Assembly (NCBI GenBank): GCA_958510875.1
Contig: OY294067.1
Location: 274,952,742-275,016,741 of the forward strand
Origin: Endomychus coccineus
Lineage: Eukaryota > Arthropoda > Insecta > Coleoptera > Endomychidae
Length of the DNA stretch: 64,000 nt
Direction of reading: 5' to 3'
Shown: one piece after another, positions 56,008 through 64,000 of the stretch
Numbering within the stretch: position 1 is the stretch's first letter
Layout of the letters: each line of letters begins with the position of its first letter
Program-made: the position numbers and the translations under genes
The notes under the pieces: generated by a model
Database searches by the model: none
What the model saw: only the letters and a program-made list of their open reading frames with translations
What the model was told of the DNA's origin: nothing

Positions 56008-56328
56008 TTATACAATGTTTACAAGCAAAATCAGTTTTTCACTTAGCTCTCTTAAGTTTCCTGGAGTTGCTGGGACATTCACTGCGATCTTCCTGGTTCG
56101 CTGTATGAATTCCTTCAATGCAGCTAATAAACTATTAGTCCAGGAAATAAAGTACAAAATCGACCCTAATTGTAAAAATTTGAGGTAAAAGGCCGATTTC
56201 GATGTGTGAGGGCTCATTCGATTCGTTTTGACCTCTAGATCAGAATCTGCCACAGCTACATAGGGGAAAATTTGTGCTATTGTTAATAAACAATAAATAA
56301 TGGCCAATAAATGGCACGTTTTTGACAT
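56008..56328 (-). CDS. unrecognised small secreted or membrane protein ORF
   Basis: 106 codons from ATG at 56328. MSKTCHLLAIIYCLLTIAQI is a signal-peptide-like start; a polar middle (SDLEVKTNRMSPHTSK) and a second hydrophobic stretch (FLQLGSILYFISWTNSLLAA) follow, then a basic helix. Its 5' half lies in the left arm of the foldback at 56177-57950 and is mirrored, with small changes, at 57861-57950. I recognise no family. It could be a captured or partly duplicated host exon, or an open frame by chance. Confidence 0.35.
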   Translation of the reverse strand: MSKTCHLLAIIYCLLTIAQIFPYVAVADSDLEVKTNRMSPHTSKSAFYLKFLQLGSILYFISWTNSLLAALKEFIQRTRKIAVNVPATPGNLRELSEKLILLVNIV

Positions 56329-57950
56329 AATAAAAGAAAAGTTGAAAACGCCATTTTCCATCAATTATTAGCGAATAAAGTAGAAAATTGCAGTTATTTG
56401 ATCAATAAACAATGTGAATTTAAGGTTTATAACAATTTGTCAGTTATCTATTTGTTAATAAACAACAAAATGGACATTTCCTAAATAATCAAGATTAGAT
56501 TCATTTTCAGGAAATTTGAGGTCGCTGAATACAAATTCGATGTTATTTTTCTGATTGGCTGTTAATCTAATTAGTTAATTAACAATTTGTTAATGAACAA
56601 ATTAACCCAAAAAATGGAAATTTAAAAAATAATCAAGACTGAAGTCATTTTCATGTAATTTGAGGTCGCTGAGTAGTTTGAAGTTATTTTTTTGATTGAA
56701 TGTCAATATAATTATTTAATTAATAATTACGTAGTTACCGAATTAACAAAAAAATTCAAGATCTCAAAAGAATCAAGATTGGAGTCAATTTCGTATAATT
56801 TAAGGTCGCTGAATACGAATTTGATGTTATTTTTTGAATAAATTGCTGGGAAACTATTTTTTATCAATAACATGAAAAACCACTCTTTTACGGTTACGGC
56901 CCTGGAGGTTGAATTACTGGTTCTGAATTCAGCTCATACGTCCCTGCACTTCTCTCAGTTACCATGGCAACGCTATCAATCAACTAATAATATGAACAAT
57001 TTATTGAAAAATCACATTAGATTCAAATTTAACTACTTCAAATTATCCGAAATTGACTGTAATCTTGATTATTTTAAAACTTTGAATATTTTTTGTTGAT
57101 TCGCCAAATGAATTAATTAATTAATCAAATTATCATTCGATTCAAAAAGTAACATCAATTTCGTTTTCAGCGGCCTTAAATTATACGAAATTGACTCCAA
57201 TCTTGATTATTTTAAGACTTTGAATTTTTTTGTTAATTCGGTAACTAAGTAATTATCAATAAAATGATCAGATTAACCTTTAATTAAAAAAATAACATTA
57301 AATTCATGTTTAGTGACCCGAAATTACCAGAAAATGACTCTAATCTTGATTATTTTGAGACACTGAATATTTTTGTTAATTCGGTAACTGAGTAATTATC
57401 AATTAATCAATTAAATTAACATTTAATCAAAAAAAATAACATCAAATTCGTATTCAGCGATCTCAAATTACCTGAAAATTACTCTAGTCTTGATTATTTT
57501 CAAAATTTCCATTTTTGGGTTAATTTGTTAATTAACAAATTGTTAATCAACTGATTAGATTAACCGCCAATCAAAAAAATAACATCGAATTCGTATTCAG
57601 CGACCTCAAATTACCTGAAAATAAATCTAATCTTGATTATTTTGAAAATTTTCATGCTGTTGTTTATTAAGAAATATATAATTAACAAATTGTTATTAAC
57701 CTTAAATTTGCATTGTTTATTGATCAAATAACTGCAATTTCCTACTTTACCCGCTGAAAATTGATAGAAAATAGCGTTTTTAGTTTTTTTTTTATATATT
57801 GTTATAACACATCATTTTTTGGTGAATATTTATTGTTTATTAACAATCTGAGACATTTCCCCCTATGTAGCTGTGGCAGATTCTGATCTAGAGGTCAAAA
57901 CGAATCGAATGGGCCCTCACACATCAAAATCGGCCTTTTACCTCAAATTT
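56177..57950. mobile_element. foldback element with tandem inner units, 1.77 kb
   Basis: The outer arms are inverted: AAATTTGAGGTAAAAGGCCG (56177) with CGGCCTTTTACCTCAAATTT (57931-57950), and GATCAGAATCTGCCACAGCT with its complement. Each arm carries about three units of roughly 140 bp containing AATCAAGATT, AATTTGAGGTCGCTGAATAC and TTCGATGTTATTTTT, then AATTAACAAATTGTTAAT-type AT palindromes. The units flip orientation around 56870-57070. The GGTCGCTGA..ACGAATTCGATGTTATTTTT core resembles the inner units of the 15502 element. Confidence 0.75.
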
Positions 57951-58079
57951 TTCTTTTCAAAACCTTTATTTTCTGGACTATATGTATATGAAGCGGTAAT
58001 ATTTGTAAAACGTAATCAAATATTATTTACCAAGAATAAAGAGATTCATACTCATCCGACTAGGAATAAAGATATCATT

Positions 58080-58770
58080 TTTTGTTATACTTTGACTACA
58101 CGAGAGGGTTATTTATAATGTTCGATGAACGTCGTGTGAGCCAGCGGTGGGATGAGGAGGTAGGAATTCAAATTTTTCTTGAAAGTTTGGAGATTATAGG
58201 CATATGGGAAGAGATCTCTAGATAAAGAGTTCCACAACTTCGCTGTTCGATAGAAAAATGAATCATGGAAATATCTACAGAAAAGGGAGATATCTCCCAA
58301 CATTCTACGTTTTTCTAGAGAAGTCAATGAACTCATAAGTATGACATTATCAATCAAACGAATAGTTCGCTTCTGGATAGAATCCAAGAGCTTCAGCTTA
58401 TGTTTTGGAGACGAACTCCAAGCATGTGAACAGTACTCCAAGACAGGTCGATTCTGTACTTCGTAGATTATGAGGAGCTGCTGGGATGTGAAGTAGCTCT
58501 TGGCACGGACCAAATTTTTGTGGAGCGGTTTTAGCAATGGACCTCACATGATCGTCCCATGGAAAGGTGGTAATCCCAAGCATTCTTATGGAAGACTTCA
58601 TAGGAATAGTTGTACCTGACATCATTATATTAGGAATTGTAAGATCCGACTTCCTGGATAAGACGCAAGCTTGAATTTTGGCTGCATTAAACTCTACTAG
58701 ATTACCAGATCCTCAACTCAAAACCTTTGCCAGATCTCCTTGAACAAAAATTAAAATGTTTTTTTATCTT
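58080..58770 (-). pseudogene. LINE-A RT 3' fragment
   Basis: Minus strand. The ORF at 58537-58109 is the cleanest copy of the family's C-terminal region: KPLHKNLVRAKSYFTSQQLL, PVLEYCSHAWSSSPKHKLKL, DSIQKRTIRLIDNV, LEKRRMLGDISLFCRYFH, TAKLWNSLSRDLF and YNLQTFKKNLNSYLL. Upstream parts (58625-58540) show SIRMLGIT in another frame. A short internal deletion joins FCRYFH to FFYRTAKLW. 3' end at TATACTTTGACTAC (58088). Confidence 0.8.
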
Positions 58771-59380
58771 GTCCCTCCTTTACAAAATAACAATTTTACG
58801 ATGAACCTTCAAGAGGAAAATTTAATTCATGTTGAGACCATTTGGTTGAGGGAAGACATATATAGAAAAGGAGCAACTCAGTTTTCATTTTGTACCTGAA
58901 GACTAAATGACCATAAGCTGCATAATACTTAATTGTTCAACTTTTTTGATCTAAAAGCTCTATATGTTCCTATGCAATGGACATTGAAATATAAAATTGT
59001 AAATCAATGCTTATAAACAGAGACGAAGAGAGTAGCGAATTCGTGCGATATATTATTTTTATCCAATCTATATATGCATTTATGCAATATGTTTTCTAAT
59101 TGTTGATTATCTTAGATTATGTAACATTATTGTAAGACAAAGATATACTGATTTCAATGGAAAACGCAACATCTAGTGTTTGTTGAGTAATATGCCTGAA
59201 ATTTTCACACTTCAATATAATCAAGAAATGATTAAAGCTTTAATGAAAAAACTTCAACGTTATCTCAGTTATCGTGTTTTTTTAATGTAAAGAAGAGGAA
59301 TGTTTTCGAATCCTAATCGTAAAAATGAAAATTTTTCACACAGTTCTATTTTAACATTTCTGTCGTAAACATTATCCACA

Positions 59381-59790
59381 ATGCCTAGAGTTCGACAACG
59401 TCAACATTATCGCCAGTTAAGTGAGTTTGAACGTGGCCATATCTTCGGATGTTAATTGATTCAATTTCGCAACAGGACAATGTCCGCCTTCATAAGGCAA
59501 GGATTACAACGCAATATTTAGAATATGCTGATGTGGTGGTGCTTCCATGGCCTGCACCGGATCTCTCGCCGATTGAACATATCGGTATAGTCGGTACAAT
59601 ACTGAGTAGCTCACGCCACCCTCCTCACAATTTAGATGATCTTCGACTTCGTATCCAAGAAGCTTGGGATAAGATACCTCAAGGCGACATTGATCATCTT
59701 GTTCAAACTGTACTTCATCGAGTAAATCCTAGTTCCTCGGCTGAACTCACGGTCCGTAAATACTTCCTACCTCCAAACTCCTCCTACTAA
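59381..59790 (+). pseudogene. internally deleted Tc1-type transposase
   Basis: Begins MPRVRQRQHYRQLSEFERGH, a Tc1-type N-terminus, then after 24 codons jumps in another frame to SQQDNVRLHKARIT (second catalytic aspartate), LPWPAPDLSPIEHI (third catalytic region, E after PI), and the C-terminal NLDDLRLRIQEAW. Roughly 200 codons, including the DNA-binding domain and the first aspartate, are missing. Terminal repeats were not identified. Confidence 0.8.
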
Positions 59791-59899
59791 CTTACTTAAA
59801 TTATCTCCATTATTTTGCATGTGCCATGCCTACAACACCAATGAGACTGGTACTGAATATGATATTTTCAATTCTAGCCTGAAACAGATTGCTGGCCTA

Positions 59900-60175
59900 T
59901 TGCGATGAAACAATATTCATACGTTATCAGCTCTTTCTTTCTTTTTTTTTCTCTTTGTTCATTGCTGTGTTAAATATTATTGGCTATTGTTTCTTTTTCT
60001 TTTTGATTTTGCCTCCTCTCGGACTAGAGTATAGTTTTATTTAGATTTAGTTTAGATAATAATTGTTAATTTATATATTTTCGTATGCATTGTCCTGATC
60101 TTTAATTGGGTTTATACCTGTTGATCAGAGTAAGATTAAATAAATAAATGAATAAATAAATAAATGAGAGAATGA
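59900..60175 (+). other. LINE 3' end with AAAT-repeat tail
   Basis: T-rich 3' UTR-like sequence ending CTGTTGATCAGAGTAAGATT then AAATAAATAAATGAATAAAT. This layout matches the 3' ends of jockey/CR1-type LINEs. No coding part is attached. Confidence 0.5.
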
Positions 60176-60179
60176 ATAA

Positions 60180-61019
60180 TCACGGTGGGGTCACTCATTA
60201 TTGGATACATTTTTTATTTATGTTTTTTTCGCTTCAACATCTACTAGTTACATTAATGTGCCTCTTCTGTGAAAATTTTAATAAAATTTCTTAACTATTA
60301 CTAGGTGTTACGTAAATAAGTACACATACATGAAAATATAACCAAAGTTAACAGATAATACTAAAGTCGAATTCAAGGTTTCAGGTCAGATTCATTATGC
60401 TACCGATTATGTTTGCATTTCATAAATAATTATTGAATTATAATATTTAGACATGAAATTACAATTACAGTAGTCGTCAAAAGTTTCATCAAGCGTTCAA
60501 TAGGTAGATACCCGTGCATGTACTTTCTATTTCTTTCAGATTTTGGCCCTCCGAGCAGAAACGCCATCTACCATCAACTACGAGTATATTGTTTACTATA
60601 CTAATGGATCATAGGTCAATGTGATTTTGTGTTAAGAATACCTCAAGCTTTTCTTATAACAAATACGCGCATACACGCATATAGAAGATTAACTGAAATA
60701 TTTCAAGTACCAGGTTATCAGAAGGCATGCTATTTTTGTACATCTTAGAATCCATTTGTTTTATTGGTAGAACCGTAATTCACTACATGGAACAGTTATG
60801 AGATTGCATGACGGATCGTTCTTCACCGATTTAAAACGATTGCAAATTACTGATGATGTGAATAAAAATATTTACTAAGATAGAAGAAGCTAGTTTTCAA
60901 CGCAGACGTACTTGCACTTACTGTATCACTGATGTTGATACATTTTACCAAATAAAGTCACGTTTTCGTCAGACTAAGAAGTAGAATACCGACAGTGTAC
61001 TTGGATAGATAGGAGTGAA
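60180..61019. other. no recognisable feature
   Basis: AT-rich sequence without coding similarity or ordered repeats that I could recognise. Confidence 0.35.
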
Positions 61020-62040
61020 AACTGGTGGCGAGGACAGGCTCGTTCCTGAGAGTTCACGTCCCTGAGTGCGATACATTTCTGGGGCCCTTTATGTATATAT
61101 TTAATATTTAAAATGTTAATTTTTGCACCAATTAAATAAATTATCATTTATTTTTGACAAAGATAAAATATATAAGCAGAATAATCCATAGGTCAAGGAA
61201 CTTTATTTCAAATTTTGGTAATATTTGTTCGGTTAGAACTTTGAAAACAGCTGCGCCTGTAGTACTACTAACTTGAAAAAAACTGAAAAGGGTTCTCTAA
61301 TTTTGACTTCATTTGAGGACCAATAAACAAATCTTATGACAAAAGTAAGCTACGCAACATGGCTAGTATCGGGAGTTTCATCTAAAATGATAAATGTAAT
61401 ATATTTTACTGACCTCAGGCAGTTTAAAATTTTGCGCTGAATATTTGTTGATAATAAACCAAATGATTCATTTTGAAAACAGTTTCTCAAATAATGATGC
61501 ATGCACATGTTCCAGCTTAACTGGATGAAATGTTGCCAAGATGTCAACCAATCTTAGTGAATTTCCATTGTTGTGTTTGGTAAAGTTTTTAGCTATCTCA
61601 TCTAAAAGCTGAATTTTGGCAAGCTAAACACTACATCACAAATCATTCCTTTAACAATAATTGAACGCCACCGTCTATTTTCAATTTTCAAATATTTCTA
61701 TTGACCTTTGTCATTAATTTATGAGACCACGAAGCAAATATTTTATAAAAAATGATATAAGCAGCATTTGTTTTGTTTGAATAAACCAACCTATCTCTAG
61801 TTACTTCCACCATTTGCTAGCCTTCGCAATATATTGCATGACTGAAAAGTTTGTTCCCATTCCATTTACGGGAAAGTTTTCTATGATTGGACAGGGCCTT
61901 TAACAACAATCGGTAAAATCAATATCTTCAATGGATATAATTTTGTTCTCAACAATTTGGTGCAACATTTTCTCTTCGTTCATCGCTAGAATTGGCGCCC
62001 CTAACTTTAGGCACCCGCTGGGAATGAGCCTGGGTGGGGA
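61020..62040 (-). pseudogene. hAT transposase relic (ZMYM1/DUF4371-type)
   Basis: Minus-strand reading at 61460-61340 gives KYITFIILDETPDTSHVA, the block with the first catalytic aspartate in ZMYM1-like hAT transposases. The surrounding sequence (FHLSWNMCMHHYLRN, and decayed coding to about 61990) fits the same domain. Possible ends: GGACAGGCTCGTTCC (near 61033) and GGAATGAGCCTGG (near 62020), an approximate inverted pair. No clear target duplication. Confidence 0.6.
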
Positions 62041-62436
62041 TGAGGATTGGAAAGGTACATGAGTTGTGCATAATGTGCAACCTCACTCTTCATGTAGTAG
62101 TGAACTGAGGAGATATAGCTGCAGATTGCCCAGATAGAGAACGCAGTATGCAATGAACAGTTTCTATGAATAAAAGGAACTGATTGAATATTACAGAGAA
62201 CAGTGTTTATTTATTATGAATAACACAGTATACAATGAGTATAAGAATAATTGATTAACTTTAATCATTAGTACAAGCTATGCAAACATTTAGAATTGTC
62301 ATGGCTATCAAGTGGGGTCAATTACTGACATAGATACCTAATAAACTATAAAAGAGTTCACACTGTGGATAAACCATAACAATATGAATAAGAAATAATT
62401 ACCCTTATCCACTAAAAATACTATTAAAGTACTGAG

Positions 62437-62467
62437 GACCTTTCGGCTACCATGAAGCCATCATCAG
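62437..62467 (-). ncRNA. hammerhead-like motif of left Penelope copy
   Basis: Minus strand: CTGATGA, one T, stem GGCT/AGCC with a 7-base loop, then GAAAGGTCC. Core elements are in order; stem III would be unusually short. Partner of 63655-63685. Confidence 0.45.
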
Positions 62468-62759
62468 AGTAAACTAAATTATAAATCAAAATGTGCCTGA
62501 ATTTACTTAATGACTCTTCGTTTTTTGGTTTTGAAAGGTATTTTATTCAAATAGAATTACAAAGGTTCATAATCATATGTTCACTTTACGTTGAGTAATT
62601 ATATACTGAAGTCTATGATAATATTCTATAAAACAAAACCATCCCGCTGCCTCGACAGAAAGAGCCTCCAGGAGCGGATTACCAGGAATTTAAACATGAT
62701 CCCTGAATTGCATGATGTTTAAATACTATTTGGGGAGAATAATTATTCTAAACAGCTGG

Positions 62760-63236
62760 AGATAAATCGGAATTTAATAAATAGCTTTTTCGTTTATACA
62801 ATTTCATCTCCATCCATCCATTCCATCAGATCTAAATTACCTAGATATTTATCTGAACTGTGTACTTTCTTGAGAAATGGTCTGGCCTGTATCCAAAATG
62901 TGTTCGGCTGATGTTGATTTTTACCATTGTTTTTCTTTATATGGGCAGAATGTTCCTTATACCGAGTTAAAATGTTCCTTCTAGTATGACCCACATAGCA
63001 TTTTGAACAAGACTCACAATCGATTTTGTAAACGTTATCAAATGTGTTGCCTAAACGGTTTTTAGCTTGTTCTCACATCTATAAACTGGTTGTATTGCAA
63101 ATTTGGAAATCAAATTATGAAATATATTAATTACTGAATGATGATAAGTGAAACTTTTGAATTTTATTGAAGATTTGGAAGCAATAGTTCTAATTTGTTT
63201 AGAAATTTGATTATTGATCAAGTACTTGTCAACCAT
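62760..63236 (-). pseudogene. Penelope C-terminal fragment with GIY-YIG endonuclease
   Basis: 63236-63060: SFTYHHSVINIFHNLISKFA and IQPVYRC, the region between RT and endonuclease. After a shift, CESCSKCYVGHTRRNILTRY and KEHSAHIKKN (63020-62930) form a GIY-YIG-type core (YVG, R, H), followed by SDKYLGNLDLMEW. Same organisation as the relic at 20241-20905. The upstream RT is absent. Confidence 0.75.
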
Positions 63237-63654
63237 TGTCCAACACTATTTGTTAAGTTTCTCAACTTTGTTGTTACAATTTTGCAGGATCAAAGGGACG
63301 TTGAATAATGTATGAACAAGACTATTATTAAATGGAGTTATTTTACACCCAAATCTGCCGGCGTATACCTATTTGTTTGAGTGGGTGATTACCATCCTTT
63401 ATAATGTTAATATCCTTGATATTTACATTATAAAAGATGGTAATACTTGGGCTTTCTGTATAATATGTCGAAATCCAAGTGATTACAATCTTTTATCACT
63501 TTTAATACACAGTACGGACAAATATCTAGGTAATTTAGAAGGGATGGAAATGTATAAACGAAAAAGCAATTTGTTTAATTTCGATTTATCTCCAGCATTA
63601 TCAACACCAACTAGTATTTAAACAAGCACATTTTGATTTATAATTTAGTTCACT

Positions 63655-63685
63655 CTGATGATGGCTACTTGGTAGCCGAAAGGTC
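63655..63685 (+). ncRNA. hammerhead-like motif of right Penelope copy
   Basis: CTGATGA, one T, stem GGCT/AGCC with loop ACTTGGT, GAAAGGTC. Nearly the mirror of 62437-62467, with differences confined mostly to the loop, so the stem has been kept. Confidence 0.45.
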
Positions 63686-63739
63686 CTCACTACTTTAATA
63701 TTATTTTTAGTGGATAAGGGTGATTATTTCTTATTTACA

Positions 63740-64000
63740 GTGTTATAGGTACCTACCCCAGTCACTTTGAATCGATTCCTTTTTGATTTTGGGTTACTGA
63801 ACACCAATTTGAGAAAGTAAAGTGAATTTTCTATAATTTATCTCGAAGTTTGTTATACGATGAAGTTAATATGGAACGAATCTAGATAAATGACTGGACA
63901 AAAATGGAAATATAAATAAGGGTCAGACATAACAAGGTCGGGTCACACGTAATACAAAAGAGAGCAAAGCGTGTTGAAGTCCAAGCCAAATAAATAATTA
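63740..64000. other. no recognisable feature
   Basis: AT-rich end of window. One GATTTTGGGTTACTGAACACCAATTTG-like line (63785) faintly resembles the foldback repeat core; nothing else seen. Confidence 0.3.

Larger units (their letters stand above)
62395..63735. mobile_element. two Penelope 3' ends in inverted orientation
   Basis: The left edge (AATAAGAAATAATTACCCTTATCC, CTAAAAATACTATTAAAGTACTG) is mirrored by the right edge (AGTGGATAAGGGTGATTATTTC). Inner blocks GGAGATAAATCGGAATTTAAT and CTAGGTAATTTAGAAG are also mirrored. The left copy keeps part of the ORF (minus strand, 63236-62760); the right copy (plus strand, about 63520-63735) has only the last codons and terminal repeat. This is a head-to-head arrangement of terminal sequences. 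Confidence 0.75.

Noticed and set aside
55825..56046. Plus-strand 73-codon ORF next to the second foldback
   Set aside because: No domain and no flanking gene signals; overlaps the opposite-strand ORF end.
1..64000. CRISPR arrays, phage or bacterial operons
   Set aside because: None seen. Introns, insect-type transposons and a class-B GPCR show eukaryotic DNA; repeats here are transposon-derived.

Overview
The window is AT-rich insect genomic DNA, possibly beetle (inferred from gene and transposon types; the order is not proven). It holds one recognisable host gene inside a dense, nested transposon landscape. No bacterial-type operons, CRISPR arrays, rRNA genes or convincing tRNA genes were seen.

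Host gene: a Methuselah-like class-B GPCR lies on the minus strand across at least 29 kb. Exon 4 (5026-5205) carries part of TM1, the first loop and TM2. Exon 3 (6224-6483) carries the distal ectodomain and the start of TM1. Exon 2 (18511-18710) carries the CCPEG start of the ectodomain. There are two candidate signal-peptide first exons (26775-26882 and 34039-34137), each with a TATA-like box upstream. All splice phases agree (0, 2, 1). The remaining membrane-spanning exons were not found and should lie beyond the left edge. The introns are filled with transposons, and one Tc1/mariner copy landed 7 bases from the exon 3 splice acceptor.

Layout. 0-3 kb: mariner relic, then a 1.2 kb hairpin element. 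3-6.5 kb: CCTAA-rich repeats and exons 4 and 3. 6.5-18.5 kb (intron 2): two Tc1/mariner elements (one with 0.6 kb inverted ends), Penelope and LINE relics, a hAT element and two foldback elements. 18.5-36 kb: exon 2, a LINE nested in a Penelope element, more LINE relics, the two alternative first exons, a composite LINE plus mariner tandem array with hAT insertions, and a Crypton-like tyrosine recombinase relic. 36.3-45.6 kb: a complete, young Ty3/gypsy retrotransposon on the minus strand with 1,557-bp LTRs. 45.7-54.9 kb: LINE relics and two LINEs head to tail. 55-64 kb: a second foldback with tandem inner repeats, LINE, Tc1 and hAT relics, and an inverted pair of Penelope 3' ends.

Most coding potential is transposon-derived and broken by frameshifts or stops. 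The most notable points are: the splice acceptor separated from its pyrimidine tract by a transposon; the alternative signal-peptide exons; a CCHC zinc-knuckle ORF placed after integrase in the gypsy element; hammerhead-like motifs at Penelope ends; two foldback families sharing a core motif; and a composite array whose sister units document a hAT insertion site.
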